Part shown: in pieces, positions 12,738 to 22,908 of the stretch
Layout of the letters: each line of letters opens with the position of its first letter
How positions within the stretch are numbered: the first letter of the stretch is position 1
DNA from: Brassica napus
Taxonomy: Eukaryota; Streptophyta; Magnoliopsida; Brassicales; Brassicaceae
Assembly: GCF_020379485.1 (NCBI RefSeq)
Contig: NC_063444.1
Coordinates: forward strand, 3,544,652 to 3,608,651
DNA: 64,000 nucleotides
Direction of reading: 5' to 3'
The notes under the pieces: model-generated
Databases searched by the model: none
Seen by the model: only the letters and a program-made list of their open reading frames with translations
Told to the model about the DNA's origin: nothing
Translations under genes and position numbers: made by a program

Positions 12738-13335
12738 GTATATTATCAGTTTTTATTTTATGTTGTCTTAGTAGATTATTTATGGATTGGGTTTGAATTT
12801 ATGAACCTTTATAAATATTTTATAAATGATTTTAAACATTTTTAAATGATTTATAATGCCAGTTTTAGTTTTTGGAAATTTAAAGTATTTATGAAAATTG
12901 TTATCTCTTAAAGATAAATTTAAATAATGATATCAAATTTGGGGTAAAAGCTAAAATTAAAATTATCTCGGAAATCATAACTTACATTTGTTTCTCCAAA
13001 AATTCTTAAAAAGGATGTTCATGTCTAATTGGAGCTTCTAATGTTTATTCCTTCCATATATTTAAATTTATTTTTTCAAAAGAAATTTTGGTTCATACAC
13101 TATTATGCGTTGTATTTAATTAGAAAATAGTTTATCCATAATTGTGTTTCAATTTACAGAAGTCAAACGCCAAATAAGACTTATTTACTATAATGTTATC
13201 AAAATTATATTAGAACAAATTTACAAAACAACATCTACGCATTCTAAAAAAAGTTTTTTTTTTGTTTACCCCAGAAGGTGTAGGTTCACCAGCCAATTAT
13301 AGCATGTCATATCATATTTAATTATTTTAGAAAAA
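12738..13335. other. AT-rich spacer
   Basis: No gene or clear repeat terminus is visible. Sequence just after the pseudogene (12738-12860) repeats TTTATAAAT-like words. Confidence 0.4.
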
Positions 13336-13863
13336 GCAAAATAACAAAAATTTGCTAAGTTGTATTGTGTTTTTTAAAATAAAAATAAAATTAAAAATAA
13401 ATTAAAAAAATAGTACTAGCCGCAAAAAATGAGTTTAAAAAAAAAACATTATTAACGCTGTCAATAAAATTACACTAAATCCTAAAGTCTAACCTTTAAA
13501 CCCTAAACCATTGGGTAAATCCTAAACTCTAAATCATAAACACTAAACAATAAATCCTAAACACTAAATCCTAAACACCGTCATTAAAACTCTAAATCTT
13601 AGCCCTAAACCCTATAGTTTAGGGTTTACCCAAGGATTTAGGGTTTACCCAAAGATTAAGGGTTTACCCAAGGGTTTAGAATTTACCCAAAAAATTTTAG
13701 GTTTGGTTTTTAGGGTTTAATGTTTAGGATTTAGGGTTTATTGTTTTGATGACTGCGTTAACAATGGTTAAAAAATATTTGTACTATTTTTTATTTATTT
13801 TTACTTTTTTATTTTATTTTAAAAACATAATATAATTTGGCGAATTCTTATTATTTTGTTTCT
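13336..13863. repeat. Foldback element with telomere-like CCCTAAA/TTTAGGG arms
   Basis: Left-arm sequence from about 13336 (GCAAAATAACAAAAATTTGC, then an AAAATAAAAATAAA tract to AATAGTAC) recurs as its reverse complement at 13784-13863. Inside, the left half carries degenerate CTAAACCCTAAA units (13475-13612) and the right half the complementary TTTAGGGTTTACCC units (13616-13740). The telomere-like units therefore change orientation at the centre, near 13614. The structure is a long imperfect palindrome, probably a Mutator-type or unclassified foldback element. I could not pair a target-site duplication. Confidence 0.7.
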
Positions 13864-14754
13864 TTTCTTTCAACTACTAAATATGAGCTCGTAGACTTTT
13901 ATTGGTTGGTGAATAAATAATTTTTCTAAGAAATATCAAAGTATGGATCAATAATTTTTCTATATTTAAATTATTGGTCACTAATAATAGTATTATTACA
14001 TCACTTCCAATAAGTATTAATTTTATTTTATAATTTAATATTTTAACGATTTAATAATGCATAGACAAATTTTAAACGGTTTCAATTCTAAAATGGTTAT
14101 CAATCATCTATTTTATAAAATTTACGTAAAACAATAATAATAAATGCAGGTACATTATTGAACAAATTATTTTGTTTTGATGTGTTTTACTTATATGAAA
14201 TTTTGATCCCTAAAATGTTTCAAATCTTATACAGAAGTAAAGTTTACCAAACATAATAAAAGAAAAGTAATTCAAACTATCTTTCTAATTTTACTGTGAA
14301 AGTCAGGTTACTCTTTTTCATTTCATATAATAGAAACTTATTTGAGATTAATATAAAGAGAAATAGAATTTTAAAATTAAATTTCCTCATTTATACAAAA
14401 GATTTACCATGAAAGTAAAAATAGTAAGTTACAATTGATCAAATAAACACAATTAATCTTAAATTAAGATGATAATTTACATGTGATAAAATGTGAAAAA
14501 AATAAAAGTACGCGCGGAAAAATAATCTAAGAGTCGTAAATTCCAAATACTAAATGCCATTGAATTAAACTGAATTGAATATTTCCTTAACTTGTACTCA
14601 AAAACTTTTTTTTTGTTTTGATCAATACTTGTACTCAAAACTAAAATATAATTTCTTGATGTAAGATATATGTCGATGAACATACACAGGTTGCACCAAA
14701 TCTATCCCACTATCGCACTCTAGAAAAAGAAAATGATTTGATCGCTCTAACAGA
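13864..14754. other. AT-rich spacer and promoter of the GT14 gene
   Basis: Very AT-rich sequence with no gene. The start codon of the next gene follows at 14755. Confidence 0.4.
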
Positions 14755-15915
14755 ATGAAAATAGCGGCTGGTTTTAATTCTCCGACAAGAGATATGCTGT
14801 CGCCGACGTTGTTTCCTCTCTTCTGCGTTTTGTTTCTCTGCTTTCCAGTTGCTGTCATCTTCACAGTCCAGCGAGAAATCACCGCCGCTACTTCGCCGGA
14901 GTTTGGCTTCCACTCACGAAATCTACACGCTTCTACTTCGGTGGTTCGATTTCGTCAGCAGATTCCTAAAGACGACGAACAGCTTCTCCGACTCGCTTCC
15001 CGGGTCAACCCGAACCAGCCTTCTCCCGGGTCGATCCGGAAGCTGGCTTTTATGTATCTAACGACGGCGCCTCTTCCGTTCGCGCCATTGTGGGAAACGT
15101 TCTTTAACGGAAGCAGCAAGGAACTCTATAACGTCTACGTTCACGCGGATCCGACCCGAGAGTATGACCCGGCGTTCGCCGGCGTGTTTGAGAATCGAGT
15201 CATTCACTCGAAGCCCTCGGAACGGAACACACCCACTCTCGCTTCAGCGGCGCGTCGGCTAATAGCTCACGCGCTTCTCGACGATCCACAGAACTACATG
15301 TTTGCTCTCTTCTCGCCTTCATGCGTACCCATTCGCTCCTTTGACTTCACTTACAAGACGTTGGTCTCGTCTCGCAAGAGCTTCATCGAGTTACTCAAAG
15401 ACGAGCCGTTGCAGTTCGAAAGATGGGCCGCGCGCGGGCCCATCGCGATGCTGCCGGAGGTGAGGTTTGACGATTTTCGGATAGGGTCTCAGTTTTGGGT
15501 TCTGAAACGGAGGCACGCGCTTGTGGTGGCGCGTGATCGGCGTATCTGGGAGAAGTTTAACAAGACGTGTTTGTGGGAAGGCTCGTGCTTTCCCGAGGAA
15601 AATTACTTTCCGACACTTCTTAATATGAAGGACCCGCGCGGGTGTGTCCCAGCTACGCTCACGCACGTGGACTGGACCATCAACGAGGAAGGCCACCCGA
15701 GGATGTATGAGCGAGAGGAAGTGGTACATGAGCTGATAGTGCGGTTGAGGAACACGCGACCGAGATACGGTGAGGATGGAATCAACGGTTCGGATTGGAC
15801 AATTGGGAGGAGTGATCCGTTTCTGTTTGCTAGGAAGTTTTCTCCCGAGGCTCTGGAGCTGTTGATGGGTATGGCTCGAACCGTGTTGTTCAATGACTCG
15901 GCATGTGGTGCGTGA
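14755..15915 (+). CDS. Core-2/I-branching beta-1,6-N-acetylglucosaminyltransferase family protein (GT14, At4g32290-like)
   Basis: An uninterrupted 386-codon frame, so an intronless gene. It encodes a type II membrane protein: short cytosolic N-terminus, membrane anchor at about residues 17-38 (TLFPLFCVLFLCFPVAVIFT), a stem, and a GT14/DUF266 domain from about residue 95 (IRKLAFMYLTTAPLPFAPLW, NVYVHADPTREYDPAF, NYMFALFSPSCVPIRSFDFT, FCIGSQFWVLKRRHA-like core, FPEENYFPTLLN, THVDWT). These match the plant Golgi family represented by Arabidopsis At4g32290. Substrates of most members are unknown; a Golgi glycan or arabinogalactan role is inference from the family. Codon use is GC-richer than the surrounding AT-rich DNA, as expected for a real gene. 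The open frame on the opposite strand at 15391-16038 is a shadow. Confidence 0.9.
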   Translation: MKIAAGFNSPTRDMLSPTLFPLFCVLFLCFPVAVIFTVQREITAATSPEFGFHSRNLHASTSVVRFRQQIPKDDEQLLRLASRVNPNQPSPGSIRKLAFMYLTTAPLPFAPLWETFFNGSSKELYNVYVHADPTREYDPAFAGVFENRVIHSKPSERNTPTLASAARRLIAHALLDDPQNYMFALFSPSCVPIRSFDFTYKTLVSSRKSFIELLKDEPLQFERWAARGPIAMLPEVRFDDFRIGSQFWVLKRRHALVVARDRRIWEKFNKTCLWEGSCFPEENYFPTLLNMKDPRGCVPATLTHVDWTINEEGHPRMYEREEVVHELIVRLRNTRPRYGEDGINGSDWTIGRSDPFLFARKFSPEALELLMGMARTVLFNDSACGA

Positions 15916-16973
15916 ATGGTTCTCTGATGGCTTTGTTGTAAATTTAGATGTAGTTTTAGTTCTTTTGTTTTGGTTAAAAAGTAGAAGAAAAATCATTGTA
16001 AATCTATCATTATCCAAGGGGTTTGAGCTAGACGTCAAAGCTCATCGTCATAGATTCGCAACTGAAGTTAAGCGTCAGCAAATTAATTTACCTCACAATC
16101 ACTTACCAATGTAGTGGGAAGGAAATGAATATATATATATATATGTATGCATGCCAAAGTACCTCAAAATCTTGGGTTAGTCTTCAGTACATCTCAAATG
16201 GATATAAGCAATTTACTTTTAATCTTCAGTTCAAGAGATTTTACAAGTTAGAGAATCAAATACAGGATCAGGAGAGATGCAAGAAATTATCTAATGTTTC
16301 ATGTTATTCATTGGCTTATTATTCTGTTGTAAGGAGCAAGTGGTAATACAGTTATCTATGTTTAGCACACATAACTTGGGTTTTAGTACATTATTGAAAT
16401 GATGGTGCCAGTTTGTTGTCTGGTGGCTTTAGTTGCTGGTTCGTTTTAATATTCAGATTCTATTTATTTTCATTGGTTTCATTTACCACTGAAAAAGAGT
16501 GTTTTTTGACAAAAAAAAAGAAAAAAAGGAGTGGTTTATTTAGCAGGAAAACTGATATACAAGAGAACATGAAGTATGCCTATATAGCCTGTTTGCGTAC
16601 AAGCCAAACATCAAATAGCTACAAACAAACTTAGTCACCTGATATTTTAACAAAAACAGATTATCACACAGAATATAAAATAATTACATTTACCAATCGC
16701 TACTCGCTTGCTTCACCCAACTCAAACCAAAGGGGGCAAAGATAACCAGGCGACCTCAGAAGAATTCAATGTTTTACAATAGGTATAAACGTTCAAGAAA
16801 AAAATGGGTTTTAAATGACATTATTAATCAAACTCAAAAGATAAACAGTCTTCAAGCAAACTCATAACCAGGAAGATACAAGAAGCAACCGGATTATAAC
16901 ACAAGAAACATGAGGTACCATCTGTGTATTGGTCGAAAAATATTATATATTTATGTAAAGAAAAGAACAAAGC
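15916..16973. other. Tail-to-tail spacer between GT14 gene and CAP1
   Basis: Holds the 3' ends of two convergent genes. A short (AT)n run lies at 16129-16144. No additional gene is visible; the frames at 16125-16634 are short and unbiased. Confidence 0.5.
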
Positions 16974-18857
16974 TCAGTAAGGGTTGTTGTAGTAATACCC
17001 CATCGGTGGCGGTCCCATCCCGTTAACCGGTGGCATCCCATAAGGCATTCCGTTTGGGGCAGGACTCATCTTAGCCAAACTAGCTTGACCTCTCATCCCT
17101 TCTTGCTGATACTGCTGCCATAGCTGCTGCTCCTGAGTCAAAAGATACTGCTTTTTGTCCATCTCAGCCATTTGCACATACGAAGGAGGCGGGATCGTTA
17201 GCGAAGCAGCAAAAGGGTCTTGGTTCACTTTCTGCACGGTTCCATCAGGTGCAGGGAGCGCTAATATATGGCTGTTGGTCTTACTCGGCAAAGGTAGCGC
17301 CACGCTGCTTGAACTCCCACCGGTTAGCTCCGAGGTGCTCACGTGTTGTCTAACAGCTCCTTGATCGTACATACCGTTGAGCAGCAACGGGTCTAAACCA
17401 CCGCCCATCGCGGCTTTCTGATGCTCGAGGTTGCTAGCTGTCTCGACCAACGCAAGCTCCCAATCAGCCTTCCCTTGTTCCGCTGCTGGATTCTGCCAGG
17501 CTGATGTCACCTCGCTGTTATCAGAAGAGAACGCTTCCCATTTTCCGTTACTAGTGACAGGGCCAGCGAAAAGGGCAAGAGCAAACTTGTTTCCTTGGTC
17601 ATCAGCACTAACACCATCCTCCCTCAGGTCAACTAGATCATTAGTTACTTGCGGTTGCTCCACTTTCGCCTCTGGCTTAGGCGGAGGCGGCGGAGGAGTA
17701 TAGTTCTCCGGAGGAGGAAGCGCTTTGATCTCGTTCATATCCACCTCCGCCGCCTCCTCAGGAGCCGGAGGAGGAGGAGCTTCTATCTCCTTCCTCTCAG
17801 GACTCTTCCCCCTCTTAGCTCTATCCCTCACAAACTCCTCAAGCGTCTCCAACAACTTACTAGTAATCCTCTGCACCTCAGGATACTCAGAAGATCTCGC
17901 CACACCAGTGTCTTTACACCAATGGTAAAACGCAATGAGCTCATCAATCTGTTTCGCCGCGCTAGCGTAAGCATCAAAGGCCTTAACGCAATCCGTATAC
18001 TCCATTTCAAAAAACTTATCAAGAAGAACCGCCAACACTTCACAAATATCAGCGTAAAGCCTGAAACTCTCCTTCACAATAGGATACATAGCAACCAAGA
18101 TCATCCTGCTGCTTTTAGCTAAACCGGTAGGACGAGAAGACAAGAACCGGTCAAGAAGCCTCTGTAAATGCCCCATCTTCCCAAAAATCTTCTCTGGCGG
18201 CATGTCTCTTAACGGAGTAACAGTAACAACATCTCTCCCTCCACCAATCTCATTCACATCTCCAAAGGACCGTGACCTTTTCGGCATACCGTAACCGTTC
18301 TCGTAATCATAACCTCTCTGAGGAGGGGGAGATCGAAAATCATCATTACTCTGGTGACTACTCCCACTCCCTCCACCGTTCTTCCCTTTCCTCTCGAACA
18401 AAGCCAACTCTAGCCTCTGATCCAAGTAGCTAGCATACGTCCTCACGAAAGCAGAGTGGTCCCAGGAGCTGGAGTGCGCCTCGTCGCGAAAGTCAGACAT
18501 GTTGAGGATCCTCGTGCCTCGCCTCGTCGCGTAGAGGATCTCCTCCTGGAAGAGCGGGTCGCCGTCGTTGAGGAGGCGGTGGACGAGCATTAAGGCTTTG
18601 AGCGCGACGATCCAGTCGCGAGTTTTGCCGAGGCGGCGGGCGACGGAGGTGACGCAGGCGTGGACGTAGCCGCGGGAGAGGGAGGTGAGGCTGAGGATCT
18701 CGCGGATGTACTTCTCCGTGGACTGGTCGTCGTCGTGGCTCGTGGCTTTGACGATGGCCACTTCCAGATCTGGAGCTATGTTGCTGGCGACCTTGGCTAT
18801 GCTGATGCTCGTCTGGTCCTTCACCACGCCGATCGCTTTGCGTATGCTCAACGCCAT
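16974..18857 (-). CDS. CAP1: ANTH-domain clathrin assembly protein CAP1 (At4g32285-like)
   Basis: A single-exon 627-residue protein starting MALSIRKAIGVVKDQTSISI. The N-terminal ANTH domain (to about residue 350) contains KYIREILSLTSLSRGYVHAC, VALKALMLVHRLLNDGDP and FVRTYASYLDQRLELALFER, and binds phosphoinositides. A Pro-rich linker (EAPPPPAPEEAAEVD, PPPENYTPPPPPPKPE) and a flexible tail with DPF (NQDPFAASL) and DPLLLNG elements follow, typical of adaptor- and clathrin-binding tails of AP180/CALM proteins. Arabidopsis CAP1 acts at the plasma membrane in endocytosis and has been found with the TPLATE complex (family knowledge). The lack of introns and the length fit the Arabidopsis gene. The flanking minus-strand 5' region contains a heptamer repeat at 18981-19016. 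Confidence 0.93.
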   Translation of the reverse strand: MALSIRKAIGVVKDQTSISIAKVASNIAPDLEVAIVKATSHDDDQSTEKYIREILSLTSLSRGYVHACVTSVARRLGKTRDWIVALKALMLVHRLLNDGDPLFQEEILYATRRGTRILNMSDFRDEAHSSSWDHSAFVRTYASYLDQRLELALFERKGKNGGGSGSSHQSNDDFRSPPPQRGYDYENGYGMPKRSRSFGDVNEIGGGRDVVTVTPLRDMPPEKIFGKMGHLQRLLDRFLSSRPTGLAKSSRMILVAMYPIVKESFRLYADICEVLAVLLDKFFEMEYTDCVKAFDAYASAAKQIDELIAFYHWCKDTGVARSSEYPEVQRITSKLLETLEEFVRDRAKRGKSPERKEIEAPPPPAPEEAAEVDMNEIKALPPPENYTPPPPPPKPEAKVEQPQVTNDLVDLREDGVSADDQGNKFALALFAGPVTSNGKWEAFSSDNSEVTSAWQNPAAEQGKADWELALVETASNLEHQKAAMGGGLDPLLLNGMYDQGAVRQHVSTSELTGGSSSSVALPLPSKTNSHILALPAPDGTVQKVNQDPFAASLTIPPPSYVQMAEMDKKQYLLTQEQQLWQQYQQEGMRGQASLAKMSPAPNGMPYGMPPVNGMGPPPMGYYYNNPY

Positions 18858-18980
18858 GGTGGTTAGGTTTGACTCAAACTCTTCAATTGAAAAAAAAAAC
18901 AGAGCAAAAAAAGAAAAAAACAGAGCAAGTTCGTTGAGAGATTGAAGGAGATTTCGAGTTTAATCAGCGAAGATCGTTAC

Positions 18981-19016
18981 GAAAATTGAAAATTGAAAAT
19001 TGAAAATTGAAAATTG
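18981..19016. repeat. Heptamer tandem repeat (GAAAATT)x5 in CAP1 5' region
   Basis: Five perfect head-to-tail copies of a 7-bp unit lie about 125-160 bp upstream of the CAP1 start codon, probably in its leader or promoter. Confidence 0.95.
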
Positions 19017-21198
19017 ATATATTAGTTTTGGTAGAAATATTCTTTAGAAAAATACCTTTCTTTCGCTAGATCTGAGGGAGAGAGAAGTGTTCTCCGGTGG
19101 AGGAAATGTTATTTCTCAGGCGGAGGAGACGGAATCGGGATCTGAGATCTATGAGGAAGGTGAAGAAGATCTCATATTACGACTTATTTGGCGGTGTGAC
19201 AGATCCATCGAACGAGTCCAAGATGAAGTGGCTTTAGACAGAGGGAGAGGATTTAAAGAGAGCTTGAGTTGAGGATGACGTGGATTAATGAAAGCCGTTT
19301 GATCTAAAGGAGATGCGATATTTTTGTAACCGGAACTAACGGAGCCGTTTTGTCTGAGTCTCAGACTCTCTGGTCTGAACACTGTTAGTGATTTTTCTTT
19401 TTTTCTTTTTTTTTTGTGAAAAGCAATGTCAACGTTTTGTAGGAGTTTTTATAAGTGTTTACAGCTGTTTTATAGTTTCTTTTACCAGATTAATCTCTTT
19501 ATATTTCTAAAAAATAGTATTTTTATTAATTTGTGCAGATTTTAATTTTGTTTTCTTAAAAATATTAAACAAAATTTAGATAGAAATTCCTTTACTGTTA
19601 ATTTTAACAATAATTAATTGTGACAACAAATAATTTTCATAAAATATCTCAGTACATATTTAAATTACCTAATAATAATAATAAAATGAGAACTAATAAT
19701 AATAACAAAATGAGAAAATATTTTCATTTAGTATTTTCATGAAATACTCATAAAACATGTTACTTTATGAATGGTACAACTTAAAGAAATAAAATTAATT
19801 GCATTATTAATTTATAATAAAATATTAATATTTTGTAAAAAATCAAGAATGAAGAAGATGTCATAGATCGAGACGCTCTTACACCCTGACGACAGAATTA
19901 CTTAGTAGAAACTGAAGTACATCTTCGTAAAAAAGGCTAAAACTGAAGTACGTTTCTTCTTTGTTTCCCTGTTAAACTTCGATCATTCCTTGACACGGCG
20001 CTAAACATGTCATTAAGCATTAAATATGTATATTACAATGCAAATCTGTGACTATCATAAAAGGCTTGTAATTGAGATCTAATCATGTCCAATCACTCCC
20101 GTGGAAGCATATACTCCAATAAGCGGCATGCCAATATTATATTCTTTCATGTCATTTCATTTTTGTTTATTCATGATTATCCATCTTGTTCTGATTTGTT
20201 CAAAATTTATGATTTTGGATCATCTCTATATCAATTTTAAGTGGTTTCAGATATTTAAACCAACCAGATCAAGTGACATGCCCAAACCCAACCAGTCACG
20301 AAATTTGATATCATGGTTCCACATCCATTGATCTCAGTATATGTTCCTAGTTCTTTTGTTTTTCCTAGTTTCTCAATCAAACGACTTAAAATAAAATAAA
20401 AATCAATTTGGATTGCCAGTAAGGGATCGATGTAATATCTAAAAAGCCTATTCAGTTCCCAAACTTGATGAGTAGTTGATCGTTAAGAGTTGTGATTTTA
20501 TTTTTTTGCTGTACAAATCTTGCTGTGATTTTTTTTTGTTTTGGCTTTAAATTTTTAATTTTAAATGTCTTTAACTTTGGATTGTAGGCATTTGTCGTTG
20601 CAGAAAAATTATAAAGACATGAATTTAAACAAGTGTTGTGGATTTTAAAAAAGACTGTAAATTTTAAATAGGTATAATTGTGACTGTGGAGAGCATCTAC
20701 AATCACACCGAAATTTTTTTACAATCTTATTTACAGACAAGCTTTGAATCACCCACTGAATAGAACTTTTAAACACTCTGCAACAATTGATGGTTTGATG
20801 TTTTTTTGGTGTGCACAAGATGGTTTGATGTTCATCGAATCTTTATTAGCTATTGGATCCTTATGTTGTTTCTCGATGATTAATATTTTGATCTTGTAGT
20901 TTACTTGGCATTTGATTTGCGAATATGTTGCCTCTTTATGCTTCTTTATGTACCTTCTCCCCCTCTAACGGAGGCTGAAACATGGAATTAATAAGGGTAT
21001 GATTTGTCCAAAAAAAGAGGAATTTCTTTACGTTACCGTGCATGTTTAGCCATGATTCTTGATAAGTGACAAAATACCTAAACCAATGAACTGGATACTA
21101 TAGGAGAATACAGAATGAGAATTCGAGCAGAAATTTTGATCAGATAGACATTTTGGTTACAAAATACAGAAATAGTATTCGATTTGAATTTTTTATAT
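19017..21198. other. Spacer between CAP1 promoter and IAA29 3' end
   Basis: The first about 350 bp are purine-rich and probably belong to the CAP1 promoter. The rest is AT-rich. No gene is supported; open frames at 19087, 20101 and 20452 lack domain or compositional support. Confidence 0.45.
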
Positions 21199-22237
21199 TT
21201 AAAACAAAAGTCTTGTATATGGACACGGACAATCTCTAGTTATTGATATTCGATGAACAGATTCAGCAAAGATCCTGCAAAACCAAAAAAAAAAGAGATA
21301 TTAATATGCCACTCACCTATAATATAGAGAAATATTAAATACAGAGGAGCAATACGTACTTCCATGGAGCATCCCCTGGTAATAGCCAGTCACCCTCTTT
21401 CCCTTGGAAGGTGAATTTGAAGTTTGTATCTTCTCTATCACAATCTTGGTCTGACAAAAAAAAATATACATTCAATGATGAGAATACTTTTGAGAAGTTA
21501 TATGATATGTTTCATTTGCTTATAGGTTTAGGAGAGTGTTTACTCACATTGACTAAACATGGTAATCAAGGAGTTCGTTAGAGACTCGTAAGAGTCGAAA
21601 AGCTTAATGTCCACCTTTCTTGTTATTGCCACACCATCCATCTTCACCTTAACATACATTGATGATTTTGATGGTCTAACTCTTTCAATGGTAGCCGCTG
21701 GATTAGATATGTTGATCCTCCTACCATGATGGTGATATGGGTGATTACGACTATGATGACGATAATTAAGATACTTTTTCATAGAGGACTTTATTGGTGG
21801 CCATCCCACGACTTTGCAATTTTCCTCCTCACTATAAAAATTTAATTAAATATTTTAAAGAATTATAATGCCTCCCCGATTTTTTATAACTACGCAACAT
21901 AAGATTTTAAGAAACTTATAAGTACGTAATCTATATACTACCTGTAGAGATAACTAGTTTTTTTAACCTTACTATTGTCAAATATATAGTTTGTTACTCA
22001 CTCGTAAGCAATAGAAGAGTCTGATTCCAAAGGATCTTCATCTTTCTCGTCTGGCTGGCCATTCAAAGAAAACGAACATGGTTTTGGCACATAAAAATCT
22101 TCTTCCGTATTCTCCAACCCAAGCATCGTCTCAAAACGTTTTTCTTTGGTATCCAAATGCTTGTTGAGGTCGAAGCCAAACCCAAAATTTGAAGAATTAG
22201 TATGAGGTGAAAGAGTGAGATCAAGATCCAGCTCCAT
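21199..22237 (-). CDS. IAA29: Auxin-responsive Aux/IAA protein IAA29
   Basis: Four exons (22237-22002, 21831-21548, 21450-21360, 21274-21199) join in frame to 228 residues. Domain I near the start carries the EAR-type repression motif (MELDLDLTLSPH). A degron-like GWPP core lies at the start of exon 2 (CKVVGWPPIKSS). The PB1-type domains III/IV follow: MYVKVKMDGVAITRKVDIKL, SYESLTNSLITMF, FTFQGKEGDWLLPGDAPWK and IFAESVHRISITRD. The His-rich linker (YRHHSRNHPYHHHGRR) and the C-terminus identify IAA29 (At4g32280). It represses ARF transcription factors in the nucleus and is degraded through TIR1/AFB receptors; in Arabidopsis it is induced by PIF factors during shade and warmth. The degron has PPI where most Aux/IAA proteins have PPV. 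Confidence 0.93.
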
Positions 22238-22336
22238 TTTTGGTGAAGCTTCGTCTTTGATGAAAAAAGTTTATGTTCTTTTGTTGTTGGCTTTGGAAAA
22301 GGTTGTGTGCATAATTAGAGGATCATGAGTATTCCC

Positions 22337-22344
22337 TATTTATA
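22337..22344 (-). promoter_or_regulatory. TATA box of IAA29
   Basis: On the minus strand the sequence is TATAAATA, about 100 bp upstream of the IAA29 start codon. The position is consistent with a short leader. I saw no CACGTG box between the start codon and 22500. Confidence 0.6.
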
Positions 22345-22699
22345 GTAAAAAGGAAAGGGTACCAAAAGTCAAGGAAGGATATATGGCTTTATCGTCAATA
22401 TATATGTACTCACACAAATATAGATGTCGATGGATCTGTATTTATGGTGTCTTAAGCAACACGATACTACATAAACTAAACAAGTAATCAGTCAAAGTAT
22501 TAGAATACTAATGATTCCTTTTCCGTTAAATCCTCAACTATTATAGTTCATATATTTTCTTAATTTCTTGGACCAACAACTATAACATATACTTGACTAG
22601 AGGAAATCATCTTCAAAAGTTACATCGTATTTAATTAAATTCATATCCAACATGAATTAATTAACGTTTCACCGGTTAAACGAAATATGTTTAGGTGAA

Positions 22700-22908
22700 G
22701 ATAATTATTAAGAAAATTATTATGTTTTTTAAAAGTATTTTCTAATAAATAGGTTAGATATAATTTAACCAATAAAAATAAGTCTATTTAATTTGATTGG
22801 TTACACTGTATTCAATAAATGTAAAAGTTACCTAGAAATACGAAAACTACTTACATTTTGAAACAAAAATATTTCTCTAAAACTACTTATAATATGAAAC
22901 GGAGGGAG
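22700..22908. mobile_element. Stowaway/mariner-like MITE, copy 2 (left end unclear)
   Basis: The right end reads GAAACGGAGGGAG followed by TA. The interior shares long stretches with the element at 10390-10624 (ATTTAATTTGATTGGT, TTCAATAAATGTAAA, CTTACATTTTGAAA), with a similar 3' end and strong divergence elsewhere. The left terminus is too decayed to define. Confidence 0.65.

Noticed and set aside
13475..13740. An interstitial telomere tract marking a chromosome fusion
   Set aside because: The repeats are degenerate, inverted about a centre and enclosed in matching arms, which fits a foldback element better.
15391..16038. A 215-codon frame on the minus strand
   Set aside because: It is antisense to the GT14 coding exon, has no recognisable motif, and is explained by the GC-rich codons of the real gene.
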